DNA of 64,000 nt from Plotosus lineatus (GCA_024760905.1 CM045729.1:4666163-4730162), one strand, 5' to 3'; counted from the first letter of the stretch, positions 10,243 to 22,900 are shown. A program made the numbers and translations. Notes: generated from the sequence alone by a model not told the origin.

Positions 10243-10602
10243 CTGTCTGTCTTCCTTTCGGCTTTTTCCCTTTTACTCAGGAGTCGCCACAGCGAATCAT
10301 CTGACTTGCACGTTTGATTTGGCAGAGGGTTTTTTTTTTACGTCGGCTGCCCTTCCAGTCACAACCCTTTTAGCAAGGGACAGAAACACGCTGACGGCTT
10401 TGCAGCCTACTCTTTACGAAAGTCAACAATGGTTCTTTTACATGCCTCACACCATAGACAGTGAGAGAAATGGCCCGCCTTTGATAACCCAGTTAGCCGC
10501 ACTGGGGGGGACAGTGGCCACCTTGTGGAGAGTGGGACTCGAACCCCCAACCTTTGGATCAGCGATCCAGCGCCCTATATCACTAGACCACCACTGCCCC
10601 GT
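10243..10602 (-). mobile_element. tRNA-derived SINE, family B, full length with target duplication
   Basis: The 17-base direct repeats CCTCCTTCTGCTTCAAT flank it at 10226-10242 and 10603-10619. On the minus strand the head is GGTGGTCTAGTGATATAGGG with the B-box GGGTTCGAGTCCCAC. The middle contains GGAAGGGCAGCCGACGTAAA, close to the 5' region of the RTE LINE in this window. The 3' end contains CGCTGTGGCGACTCCTGAG and AGCCGAAAGGAAG, close to the 3' end of the same LINE. It is inserted in the pogo-like element. Confidence 0.88.
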
Positions 10603-11044
10603 CCTCCTTCTGCTTCAATATCGTTCTGAAATAATCGCCTCCGTCACTAAATTTCCACTTTTCTGTATTTTCCGGGTCCATGCTGGATAACGAAATATAC
10701 CGTTGCAATGATCAATCTAAAAAAAACCTAACGAGCTAACATTCCTGTTCAACTCTCCTTGTGTGACAAACAGGAAGTATGGGTACAGGAAGTATGGGTA
10801 CAGTTCAGCTCCCTCCTGGCCAATGGGAGGCCAGCTAGGCGGGATGTTGGGAGACAGCCAATGAGAGAGCAACTCGCACATTGTTTGAATATTTGAATGG
10901 CGCGTTTGAATTTTTGAATGACGCGTTTGGAGCTTTTCGTAAAAAGAAGTTGTTTTCATAAAAAGAGGATGAAAATTTAGGAAAATGTTTTTCGTAACTT
11001 GGATTTTTCTTATTTAGAGGTTTTCGTAAGTAGAGGGCTGACTG

Positions 11045-14000
11045 TATGTACTCGAGCAGATGCTAACATACACTAAGCATCTCCATAATACCCATGATGC
11101 TTTTCTTGAGCCTTTGACCCACTGTTCGTCACAGAGATGCAGTTTCCTCTCATCGGCTAGGAGGGAACTGCATCTCCATAATACCCATGATACTTTTTGT
11201 GTGCCTTTGCCCCATTGTTCGTCATTGAGTTCTAACATGTGGAAAGGACAGAGTTACTGTTGTGTCATGAGTTTTTCGAGTGTGCTCATTGCAACTTTAT
11301 TTTTTCGTCATTCATCATGGGCCCCAAGAAAGTGAGTCCCAGTGCGAGTGAAAAGAAGAAGCGAGTTCATGACATGCAGTTGAGTGATATCGCAAAGGAG
11401 TATAGCCGAAACCCGTCTACAATTGGTACGATATTGAAGCAGAAAGAGGCTTTAAAAGGTATACTTTAATATATTTTAAAGGGTTTAGGGGGTAGTATTG
11501 GGGGCAATGCAGCCGTGAGGGGGGGCACAAACAAGTGCCCACACCCATGCCGGTCACAAGCTCAGATAAATGCAGAGGGTTGCGACAGGAAGGGCATCCA
11601 GCATAAAACTTCTACCAGAATACAAAATGCAAACCATAAAGACAAATTTCATACCGGATCGGTTGAAGCCCGGGTTAACAACGATCGCCAGAGGCAGGAG
11701 GCAAGTCCGTAGGCAAAGAGAGGAGAGGAAAAGCATGAGTCTAGGACTGAGAGTAGGAACTTTGAATGTTGGAACTATGACAGGAAAAGGTAGAGAGCTG
11801 GATGACATGATGCAGAGGAGGAAGGTGGACATTCTGTGTGTTCAGGAGAGCAGGTGGAAAGATAGCAAGACTACCAGCTTAGTAGCAGGGTTTAAGCTGT
11901 TTTTCATGGTGTGGATGCGAAGAGAAATGTAGGAGTCATCTTGAAGGAGGGGCTTGCCAGGAATGTTCTAAAAGTGAAAAGAGTGTCAGACAGAGTGATG
12001 AGTCTCAAGTTAGAAATTGAAGGAGTGATGTTCCATGTTGTTAGTGCTTATGCCCCACAGGCAGGATGTGATCTAGAAGAGAAGGAGAGATTCTGGAGTG
12101 AGTTAGATGAAGTGATGCAGTAACCCCAGAGGTGAAAGAGTGGTCATTGGTGCAGACTTCAATGGACATGTTGGTGCAGGAAACAGAGGGGACGAAGAAG
12201 TGATGGGCAGGTTTGATATCCAGGACAGGAACACAGAAGGATAGAAAAGGGTAGAAATGGCTGTGGTGAATACTTACTTCCAGAAGAGACAGGAGCATAG
12301 AGTGACATATAAAAGCGGAGGTAGGAGCACACAGGTAGACTATATCTTGTGTAGGCGATGTAATTTGAAGGAAGTCAGTGACTGCAAAGTAGTAGTGGGT
12401 GAGAGTGTTGCCAAACAGCATGGTTGTGTGCAGGATGATGCTGATGGTAAGAAAGGTGAAGAAGGCAAAGGCAGAGTAGACAAAGTGGTGGAAGTTGAAA
12501 AACATAGTGTCATGTTGTCTTCAAGGAGGAATTGAAACAGGTTTTGGGTGGTCAGGAAGTGCTTCCAGATGACTGGACAACTACAGCTAATGTGATCACG
12601 GAGACAGGTAGGTGAGTACTTGGATTGTCCTCTGGAAGGACAGTAGATAAGGAGACTTGGTGGTGGAATGAGGAAGTGCAGGAGTGTGTACAAAAGAAGA
12701 GGTCAGCAAAGAACGTGACATAGCGAGGACTGAGGAGAGTAAACAGGAGTACAGGGAGACACAGCATAAGGTAAAAGTAGCGGTGTAAAGGCCATACAGA
12801 GGGCGTATGATGACTTGTATGCTAGGTTGGACAGTAAGTAGGGAGAAAATGATACATGCAGGGTGGCACAGCAGAGAAATAGAGATGAGAAGAACGTGCA
12901 GCAAGTTAGAGTGATTTAGGACAGGGTGGGAAATGTATTGACTGATGCCAGAAGTGTGCTGGGAAGATGGAAAGAGGATCTGGCAATAGCATATGACAGG
13001 GTGCCGAGAGAGGAACTGTGGTATTGCATGTGGAAGTCTGGAGTGGCAGAGAAGTATGTTAGAGTGGTGCAGGACATGTATGAGAGATGTAAGACAGTGG
13101 TGAGGTGTGCTGTCGGTGTGGCAGAAGAGTTCAAGCTGGAGGTGGGACTGCATCAAGGATCAGCTCTGAGCCCCTTTTTGTTTGACAGGCTGACAGACGA
13201 GGTTAGACAAAAATCTCCATGGACTATGATGTTTGCAGATGACATTGTGATCCGTAGTGAGAGCAGAGAACAAGTGCAGGAAAATCTGGAGAGGTGCAGG
13301 TATGCCCTGAAAAGGAGGGGATTGAAGGTTAGCCTCAGTAAGACAGAATACATGTGTATGAATGACAAGGGCCCAAGAGGAACGGTGAGGTTACAGGGAG
13401 CAGAGATAAAGGTGAAGGATTTTAAGTACTTGGGCTCAACAATCCAGAGCAATGGAGAGTGTGGAAATGTGAAGAAGCGTGTGCACGCAGGTTGGAATGG
13501 TTGGAGAAAAGTATCCGGTGTGATAGGAGGGTATTGGCAAGAATGAAAGGAAAAGTGTACAAGACGGTGATGAGGCCAGCAATGTTGTATGGTTTAGAAA
13601 CAGTGGCCTTGGGGAAAAGACAGGAGGCAGAGCTTAAGGTAGCAGAGATGAAAATGTTGAGGTTCTCTCTGGGAGTAACAGAGGATCAGGAATGAGTACA
13701 TCAAAGGAACAGGACATGTTAGAGGATTTGGAGACAAAGTCAGAGAGACTAGATTGAGATGGTTTGGACATGTACAGAGGAGGGATAGTGAGTATATTGG
13801 TAGTAGGATGTGGGGGTTGGAACTATCAGGCAGAAGGCTGAGAGGAACACCAAAGAAAACAACTATGGATGTGATGAAGGAGGACATGAAGGTAGTTGGA
13901 GTAATAGTAGAAGATGCAGAGGATAGGGTGAGATGGAGGTGGATGGTTTCCTGTGGCGTCCCCTGAAGGGAAACGCCGAAAGGAAAAGAAGAAAAAAGAA

Positions 14001-14117
14001 GAGGGGGTAGTATTGGGGACCTTGGAATGAATTAGGCCTACTGAATTAGGCTACTCAACTTCAGGTTACGACACCACTTCTGGAACGTATTAATTTTGTA
14101 AGGTGAGGTATGACTGT
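11045..14117 (+). mobile_element. pogo/Tigger-like transposon fragment, split by an RTE LINE
   Basis: At 11317 a frame opens with MGPKKVSPSASEKKKRVHDM, followed by LSDIAKEYSRNPSTIGTILK and a stop. This is the N-terminal helix-turn-helix type of pogo/Tigger (CENP-B-like) transposases. A LINE (11504-14001) interrupts it. Beyond the LINE, 14019-14115 ends in GTAAGGTGAGGTATGACTG, similar to the end of the preceding element. No catalytic domain remains. Whether this and 9627-11044 were once a single element is unclear. Confidence 0.6.
11504..14001 (+). mobile_element. RTE-type LINE copy 1, with target duplication, dead
   Basis: The 17-base repeats AGGGGGTAGTATTGGGG flank it at 11487-11503 and 14002-14018. 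It begins with the family 5' end (GCAGCCGTGAGGGGGGG). The endonuclease ([26 protein letters not shown]), a shortened reverse transcriptase ([19 protein letters not shown]) and the C-terminal region ([33 protein letters not shown]) follow. It ends in GAAACGCCGAAAGGAAAAG. Several frameshifts and an internal deletion around 12,970, between the linker and the reverse transcriptase, inactivate it. Confidence 0.88.
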
Positions 14118-14119
14118 AC

Positions 14120-14575
14120 TTGTTTCATGCCCCATGGCCTCAACCTTTCACCTTCAACATAGAAAATCCTTTTCGAAACCACATCTTGTGCTGTACAACA
14201 TATAAGAACATCAAACTTTAAATTATGGGGGAAGAAGTGTCATAATGTGCATTTTGAGAGACTGGACGGAGGTGAACCTTTGAAAAATAACTGTCTGATG
14301 AAAAAAGAAAAAAAAAAAGAATTCTTGCATTTTATTCAAATTTTCTTTTTTTTTAATGTTTATGATTACCTCCCTTATCTTACTTCAGGTTATGGTGGGG
14401 GCACATCTGAGAACCATGAACACATACTGGTTCCTTTTTGCTTTTCTTTCTTTCTTTTTCTTTCTTTCTTTCCTTTCTTTTTTACTAAATAACAATAACG
14501 GTGGGGATTTTGTGTCCTATCATTGGATTGTCTGAATTAAGTACATTCTGATTGTGCTTAAAACTTGATCTGTGT
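14120..14575. other. no gene recognised; CTTT-rich tract
   Basis: This is AT-rich sequence with a polypyrimidine (CTTT)n tract at about 14440-14485. No coding signal is seen. Confidence 0.5.
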
Positions 14576-14925
14576 ATTCATTCATTTTATGAGTTGCTTA
14601 ATCCTAATTAGGGAGACGGGGAGGCTCGCGCCCGTCTCAGTCAACTTTGGGCGAGGGTGGGCTACACCCTGGACATCTCACCAGGCCATCATAGGGCCAA
14701 CACTCACACAACCATTCATACTCACTCACACTCACACCTACGGGAGGTTTGGAACAGCCAATTAACATACTGTACATGTTTTTGGACTGTGGGAGGAAAA
14801 TGGAGGACCTGGATGAAACACACTCATCCTGGGGAGAACATGCAAACTTCACATAGAAACACCCAAGCTGGGAATCGAACTCGGGCCATTCTTGCTGTGA
14901 GGCAGACGTGCTGACCATTATTACC
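14576..14925 (-). mobile_element. mermaid-like SINE (family A), near complete
   Basis: In reverse: (CATT)n end, TCAGTCAACTTTGGGCGAGG, AGGGCCAACACTCACACAAC, GGACTGTGGGAGGAAAATGG, AGAACATGCAAACTTC, CTTGCTGTGAGGCAGACG. Confidence 0.8.
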
Positions 14926-15785
14926 TGTGCATTACATTATGGGGTTTTTTGGGTTTTTTTGTGTCAAAATTTCATTTCTGCTTTTAGAAAATTACAGCAT
15001 CAGCACTTTCTAACAGTTAGTTAATGCTGTAATTCTAGAAAGTTTATAATGTCTCTGGTGCCTCAAACCCAAAAAAACACCTAATAGTATTGTGCAAAAC
15101 AGATTTCCCATATAAATCCAACATATTGAAGCTCACGAATCAAGTTTCTTTTTACAATGTTATAACATCAGCTTCAACTGGCTTGACATCGTCTATATAG
15201 CTTACGAACGTACAACTGCTGCACGATCCATATTAGGTTATTTCATTTCATTTGTTTGTGGTTGTGATATATTAAACACTCACTGATTTATGACCTCCCT
15301 TCCTGTTCTGAGACTTTGGTGCTGATTCCGATTGGCTGGTTCCGATTGGTAACAGGGTGGGGGAGCAAAATTTAAGTGTTATGACCTAAACTTTGCTTGT
15401 CCTTCCGTGGACCCTTTTTTAGTCTGAATATCTTAAAAATCACTAGTTTTACACTGGCAGTTTATTGTTTGTCAACATTCAGTTTCATTACATTAGGGTA
15501 AGTTGTGGTTGGTTTGTTTACAGAACAAAAAGTTGACACATTTTGCTTTTTCTCCCTGTACCATCTCAGCCAATATTATGGAAGATATTGTGGGGAAATG
15601 TGATTTTGTTTTCTTCAAATAATCCAATATACTGGTTATGGGGTCTGTCGAATTTGGCTTCACCAATTAATTCCATGGGATCTCAGATTGAGTAAATTGT
15701 GTTTACTGCTCAAATTTATATCTAAATATACTGATGACGTGCTCAAGGATCAGACATAAAACTAACAGAATGATGATTTTTATTA
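14926..15785. other. no gene or repeat recognised
   Basis: AT-rich sequence without convincing exons or known repeat signatures. It lies downstream of the sacsin-like gene. Confidence 0.45.
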
Positions 15786-16022
15786 TTATTACTGAGGGCA
15801 AACTGCTTACTGGTGGCCATCTCACCAAGCCATTGCAGGGCCAACACATGTGACCATTCACTCACACCTACAGACAGTTTGTAATAGCCAATCAGTCTAC
15901 TGTGCACATTGCTGAGTTGGAGGAAACCAGAGCCCCTGGAGGAACCCTTGGCAGGCAAGGAGAAAACATGCAATCTCCACACAGAAACGTCCTGAGCCCA
16001 GAAATCAAACCCGTCCTGGGTT
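15786..16022 (-). mobile_element. mermaid-like SINE fragment
   Basis: Core and head of family A in reverse (ATCTCACCAAGCCATTGCAGG, GGAGAAAACATGCAATC, CCCAGAAATCAAACC). The tail is missing. Confidence 0.6.
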
Positions 16023-16401
16023 TCAAAGTGTATAAGGCACTTAACATGTAGTCTGTTTTTCTGATTCAGCTTTTATTATTATTACTTGTTAAATCAACGT
16101 ACATTTCAGAAAAATCAAACCAAAGAACTTGTTATCATTACACATACATTTGGTCCTAAGTGCTCAGGTAAATAATGTTAATATAGATTGAATACTAATA
16201 GTTTTTAGAAAAAACATGTAGTCTATTCTTGGTACAATACAAACAGAAAACAAAATATTCTCCTCAATGCAATGTGTCAGATATAGTACACTACGACTAC
16301 TACTACTACTACTAATAATAATAATAATAAAAAATGTCCCATAAAATAACGTAAGTTAATCTAATTCAATTGACACCTGTGATATAAAGACCAACTGTTA
16401 G

Positions 16402-16407
16402 TTTATT
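16402..16407 (-). terminator. candidate polyadenylation signal of the sacsin-like gene
   Basis: This is the first AATAAA on the minus strand after the stop codon at 16909, about 500 bases downstream. The use of this signal is inferred only. Confidence 0.35.
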
Positions 16408-16469
16408 TAATATCCATTATGGGGCTTCTAGTAAAGAGTAAATATACAAAGGTAAATCTGAAATATTTC

Positions 16470-16620
16470 ATTCATTCATTCATGCATTCATTTTCTAAGT
16501 TGCTTCATCCAAATTAGCATCACAGGGATACAAGTGCCTATCTCAGCCAACTTCTGGGTAAGGTTGGGTACATCCTGGGCAAGCTGCCTGGCCATTGTAG
16601 GGTCAACACACAACCAAGAT
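16470..16620 (-). mobile_element. mermaid-like SINE tail fragment
   Basis: (CATT)n end, TCTCAGCCAACTTCTGGG and TGGCCATTGTAGGGTCAACAC in the order of the family A tail, reversed. It would lie within or near the 3' untranslated region of the sacsin-like gene. Confidence 0.55.
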
Positions 16621-16727
16621 TTTCATTAATAATAGTAGCATTAATCCATATTTCTACATGTGACAGAATGTGAATAAACTAGTAAAGTAGAACAACAATT
16701 ACATTCCTTAGGTTGGTACTTTAGATA

Positions 16728-16897
16728 TAAATTACATTTGGCAGACACTATTATCCAGAGCTAGTTAATTGTTTTATACAACTGAGCAATTGAGACCTGA
16801 GGGCCTTTCTCAAGGGCCCAACAGTACTGATAGTGGGGATTGAACCGCTGACCTTTGGATGGGTAGCCCATCGCCCTGTCCACTAAACCACCACAGT
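16728..16897 (-). mobile_element. tRNA-derived SINE of another teleost family, in the 3' UTR of the sacsin-like gene
   Basis: It contains TTATCCAGAGC, CTCAAGGGCCCAACAGT and a reversed B-box (GGGATTGAACC) with the head TGGTTTAGTGGACAGGGCGAT on the minus strand. It starts about 15 bases past the stop codon, so it should form part of the 3' untranslated region. Confidence 0.65.
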
Positions 16898-16908
16898 AAT
16901 GAGATAAA

Positions 16909-19900
16909 TCATTCAGTAATATATTTTTCCAGGTTGTTCAGCAGTCCGTTTGCTATTTTTATTGCTTCTTCAGCATCTTTAGTTTTGAATTGCTCCTTTG
17001 GAATGTGGGGTCTCGGGTGGAAATTTGGGTATTGAGTTCTCTTAGCATCAACACCAAGCGCCTTCAGCTGATTCACAACATAAGGCACATCATGAAGGTG
17101 GGTAGCATACCGTGACACGTTCCAAGCAAGGCCTGTGATGGTTGATGCGGTGCCAGGATGCTTTCCATTCCTTCTGAACTCTGTGGCTATCAGAGCTTTT
17201 TCCACTGCCTGATGCACTTTAAACAGACACCACTCTGGACTTGGGTTATATGCAATGTCACTCTTCGCAGCAAGAAGATCACACTGTGCTTGTCTGTACC
17301 AGCGCTTAGCTTCCTCCCTGTTTGGTCTTGGAGTGTATTCAAAGTGTGACCAAAAATTGTACTGCCGTCTGAAATTGTTTTGATGGAATCGCTCCCGCCC
17401 CCTTTTGTGACTCCTTGCCTGGTAATTCCAGCTCTCATAGAAAGTGCTGAAATCTTCAGACCAATTTGATGTGCTTGATTCTGATGATGTGTTGTGTTTG
17501 GGCTTTCCTTTCTGTAGCTCTTCAATTCTGTTCTGCAAGTATTTAAATGCTTCAGTGGCAAGTTCTGTGTTGTCTGGGTTCTTGTCTGGATGCCATCTTA
17601 AATACAGGCGTTTAATGGCCTTTGATTTGTCCTCATTCGACATCTTCCAGATTTGTTCCAAGGTCTGGTCAATCTCTGCTTTAGCCTGCTCTAAAGTCTC
17701 GGGGAATGGCCTCTTTGGGTATTGTGCAGACTGTGGCGTTTCAGACTGTGTTGGTACAGATCCTGATGTTTCAGACTGTGTTGGTACAGATCCTGATGTT
17801 TCAGACTGTGTTGGTACAGATCCTGATGTTTCAGACTGTGTTGCAGTAGGTACAATATCACTGTCTGTGGAGATATTCCCAAATGAATCAGATCGTTTCT
17901 CTCTTCTGAACTGATAAAGATCAAGGGCGCTTACATCAATTATCCTTTCATCTTTAATTTGTATTCTGTATCTTGAGGGATATCTCCTCTGTCCTGGATG
18001 CTCATCCAGACACTCCACAACAATAGCAAAAACATATTTGTCCCCATCCTCACTGAAACCAACATATTCACCTTTCTCAAAACTATTGAAGAGGTCCATA
18101 TCAAGAGAATCATGCCATTCTTCTGGTATAGGAGTTCCAGGTCTGGGACGAGAACCAAATCCCTTTTCACCACTCGCAGTGTTACGGATTCCATGTTGTT
18201 CCAGGGCCTTTTCAACATCCTCCATGTTTTCACATAATAAAAGCTGACTGAGTACTTGTAGTCTTAATGAATTGAAGATGTTTTGCAGGAGAGCATTGAT
18301 TTCTTTGGTAAGATAAAGACTGACTTCATTCACCACTTTGTAAGCCATGTTGTCGCTGTGCTTCAGATAGAAAACACATTCATTTTGCTGCTTTTTGACA
18401 TAAACCTGAGTTTCTGTCTCAGTACCTTCTAGTGGCTGGTTATTTAACAAAAGTTCAGTGCATACAATTTTACAACAATCAATTTTAATTTTTTGAAATA
18501 TGCTTTCACGCATTTCTACAGCTTGAGTCTGTGAAATTGTGCCTTTGCTTTGGTCTCTGATCAGACATATTAGGCCATGACTGAACTCAGGAGAGGACAA
18601 TCGTGCTTGAAACCAGCCACTGAATTCACAGGATGCTCCATAATCACAGTGTTCTACACGTGCAGCAACCAAATTTACAGAAATAACTTGAGTGAGCATT
18701 TTGGGACGAATGTGTTCAGGAAGCAGCTGCAACAGTTTCTGATGTTCATAGGGGTCTTCTTGCAGACGGCACTCGCTTAGTTTTACAAGTAGCTTCAGTT
18801 TTGTTTTTAGAGACGCCTCCAGTCTGTATGCCTGAAAGAAGGTGTCATTGAAAAACAATGTGTGGGACTCGTGGAGTTTTCCATCTGTTGATGGCAGATA
18901 TAGAATGTTTTGAAACTGAGGTACTTTTTCTTCATCTTTTATCAGACAGAAAAGTTGCTGCACAACACGTTGAACAGTTGTCAGCTGGTTTGGGTGAAGT
19001 GTTTCCTTGCCACAGCTCTCTGTATAGATTTCTGCAAGCACAGTGCACAATTGTGTGACGGTAGGATTTTCTTCAACACCGATCTTCTTGAAGAATTCTG
19101 CATACACTGCTTGTTTTGATTGTATGGGGTAGAGGTATGGCCGAAACTCATGAGCATCAGTTAAGGTCAAGACAGCCTGAGTAGCTTTCACGAGATTTTT
19201 GTCATTTTCAACAAGAATAAGAGGGACATCAGCCAACAAAGCCTCATTAAACTTTACAGATTGAAGGTAGCCATATGAGGTCTTGAACACCGTTGCTCTC
19301 GTGTTTATCAGTTGTTCTGTTCTGCATGGAGACCCACAAATATTTCTTAGGTTCTGCATGACCTGCTCTGAGGGAGGTTCATCCAAGGCTCCAGCATTCC
19401 TCAGAGTATTTAGGTCACTTGGAGTGAAGTCCCTTGAGGGCAGTATTGGCATAGAAGTCCATATGAGATACTGATGGTCAAGTTGTTTTTCAAGCAGTGA
19501 TCCTTTGATGGCAACCACATCCCTCTCTTGGGCAAATGATCTGTGATAATTGCACAGTTTTTGATCAATCTTCACAGGCAGTATAAACTTTATGGTTGCA
19601 AGATTTTGCATCAATTTAGAGTTTTGCATAGTGCCTAATTTAAGTGCATTTCTAAGCAATACTGAAGATCTAGTTTGAAGAACGTGCAGCTCAATGGTAC
19701 AGTTTGCATTTGACTCCATTCCATAAGCGAATGAAAGCACCTCCTGTTCAGATACAGTATGTTTTAGTCCTAGCTCACAGAGAAAAGATTTCACTCCTTC
19801 AGCATTGTTAAAATTTTCAAAAAAAGTCTTTGGAACAAATCTCTCCTTTGGAAGCATAACTTTATACAGCTTAACAGATTCATCATAGAAGTACGAAGGA

Positions 19901-22900
19901 ACCTGGAGACAGCCATTGATATCATGAATAAATGGGACAGCTGTCAAAGTTCGGATAATACTGGATTTCAAGTCGTTATACTTTGTTCTAGGTCTTTGTC
20001 TCAGTTCCACTAGCAGCCTTATTAAATCAAGAAGCTTTGTCTGGTTAAGCTTATGTACAGACGGAATTATGAATCGCACACAGTACTCCAAGTCACCCAT
20101 AATCGTAATGTTCATACATGTTGATAGTCCTTTATTTAAATCATTGTATGCAAGGAAAATGCAGTCGCTGTGATCGAATCTGTACAAGCCTGGAAATATT
20201 TCCTGAAACTCAGAATTCAGGATGAATACATTACTGTGCGAATCAATCCTTTGGCGATTTCCACATATGGTCTGAAATAACGGTAAGGACGTAAAAAGCC
20301 TTTGGTCATTTGTGTTTTTGGAATGAATGATGCCAGATTGGAGGAAACGTTGAAGAGCATCACTTTCATTACCAGAAAGGTTCTCAAACTGTGAATGTGG
20401 AATTCTGCCCAACTCCTTCAGAACAGCACTGCTGTCATTTGCCTTCAACAGTTCTGGCTGTACAAATCTGTACAAAAGATTATAAAGTTCAAGAAAGAAA
20501 CTGCGGTCTAATATCAAGAATCCGAGTTTAATGAGAATGGCAGAAATGGGTTCTTTGGGATCCTGAACAACACTGGAAAGATTTCCTATTTGTTCTAGTA
20601 AGCATGTTTCCTTTTGACCTGGATAAATGACCGGCAAAATGGGACTTCCAGAGAAGTGTTGCTTTACTTCAGCAAAGACCGTATTTGTCTCTCCACCTTG
20701 GAAATCCTTCGGGTTGACTTCATGTTCAAAAAATTTCCACAGTTCCTTCAGCCATTTTTTAATTTCAGTTCCTACTATATTCAACCCATTTGATTCATGG
20801 AGTGTTGAATGACAAAGCTTGTATTGAAGAACTGGCTCAATAAACTTTGCTGCCAATGGAATGGTCAATTTCTGAATATATTTTCCCCTCTGGAGAATCG
20901 ATTCATGTCTAAAATTAATCTGATAATCAACAAACTCTGACTTGTGCTCTTGAAAAATGTCATAAAATTGTGAGATAAGCTTTGGAGAATGGGAGCTAAA
21001 TTTCCTCAACATCTGATCTTGGGTGAGGAGGAGAGGTAGATCATTTAGGTCAATTGATTGAGAGTTTTTATTAACATTTGGGGCGAAGAGCGAAAATGTT
21101 TTCTCAGCACTCAAGCAAAATCTCAAGAGCTTTGAACAACTTTGTGCATTTGTAATTAAGGTCTGGTTGATAGGCAATGGTAAATCATCAGTACTTTGTA
21201 AAGGATCGTTCATTCTTTTCTTCTTCAAATAACTGACCACTGAAGAAGGACTCACTGCAGCCACATGCACACCTGCAGTTTTAAAACCCTCATGAGCCTT
21301 TTTGATTTTCCATGAATGTGGCACCAAGTTCATTCCAATGTGTGCTAAAACCTGGACAATGTTATCGTGGCTCTCACTTGTGAAATGAGGTGCATCTGTT
21401 GGATCTGGCTTTGAAACACTCAACCACTTAAATGTGTACTTTGGACCAGTGTGAGCTTTAGAATCATCTGTAATACGAAGAATTGGTATCACAGAGAGGT
21501 TTCGCTGATTGATTGATTTGTAGACTCGACTAATCATGTTATGCCAAACTTGCAAAACATCCTTTGACACAAAGGGAAAAAACTTGAAGCAAAAGTTCAG
21601 GTGTGATTTGAGATGCTCTAAAATTTTAGGTTCACCCTTTTTAAATGTTGTACAGATGTGTTCCAGAAGGTCGGCATACAGAGGGGCGATGATCTCCAGC
21701 TGAAGAAACTGATTCCATTTTGTCTTTGCACTGTCATCATCTTCTTTCCACACATCCCTTCTAGAATGATCCACTTCAAAGTTTCCATTCACATGGACAG
21801 GGAGACCAGTGAAATTTGGCAATGGCAGAGAACAAAAAGCTCTTCCACAAAAGTTTTGTTGTGCAGGTTTTGCTCCTACACAAGCTGCCACGCCTGCCTG
21901 GGGTACTTCGCTGTGGGATTCACTTTCTTGGTTTTGCAAAAAGGATCCATATTGATCTGCAATAATCCAGGAGCTTTGTTTAATTCCTGATTTAACATGA
22001 ACTTTATAGATAGCTTTGGCTGGAATTACTTTCCCAGATTTAAGGGAATTGCAAACATCATTCTGGAATCTTTCCCTTTGCTCCATGGTGTCCTTGGTGA
22101 CTGTTTTCTCAATCATGAAGTCATTGACTTCAGATCCATCCTTGGTGATCTCACGGAAGTGGATTCTTGTGATGTGCTTCAAGAACAGAATCAGTTCCTC
22201 TGGATATGCTTTTAATACCTGGAACAGTTCTGTAATTTCAGATTCTCGAACTGGATTTATAGATATTTCTGATTTGGCTGCCATTTCTTTTGTTCTGAGA
22301 GGAAGTCTGAAAATTGTTCCTGAATGAAGAGGAAACTTTTCAGGGAGAAATGTATTATAAACATCCTGGAAAAACTTTTTAAAATCTTCATTGATTGAAT
22401 ACATGCAGCCTGGTGACTCCTTGGTTCCAGTTTCCACATATTTCAGGTTTGGATCAGATATGCACAGATATTCATCACCAGATATGATGGATGGGCAGTC
22501 AGTCAGATGGTAAACAGAATTAAAACCAAGACCATATTTTCCAGTTCTTCCCAAAGTGCCACGTTTTCCTCCTTCCCCTAATTGCTGAATACCCATCAGG
22601 TCTTCATTTGAGAATTTCTTGTTGTTGAACACACAAAGTGCTGGGCCTTGAAGCACCTCCCAATTTTCTCCAAATATCTTTTTAGTTCCATGCTTCCGTT
22701 TGTCCCAAACAAAATGAATTTCGGTTGCTTCTGCATCATCAGCATTCTGAAGGAGCTCTTTCAGAATATCTTTCTTGGCTGGATAGGCTTCCATTATGTT
22801 TTTTATCCGAACAGTTAGTTTTTCATGTTGTCCAAACTCCTTAGCAAATGGTGAAAACTTTTTAATTAGAGCTTCATCAAGAGTATGATGTCTCATTGTT

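Larger units (their letters stand above)
9627..11044. mobile_element. pogo/Tigger-like DNA transposon shell with nested SINE
   Basis: The ends CAGTCAGCCCTATACTTACG and, inverted at 11022-11044, CGTAAGTAGAGGGCTGACTG match over about 23 bases with one difference, and both are flanked by TA (9625-9626, 11045-11046). The interior contains no transposase frame, an AC/CT-rich tract at 9920-10040 and a SINE at 10243-10602. It is a non-autonomous or internally deleted element. Confidence 0.7.

Noticed and set aside
17444..17914. Plus-strand frame of 156 codons with a repeated [10 protein letters not shown] unit
   Set aside because: It is antisense to the J-domain linker minisatellite of the sacsin-like gene.
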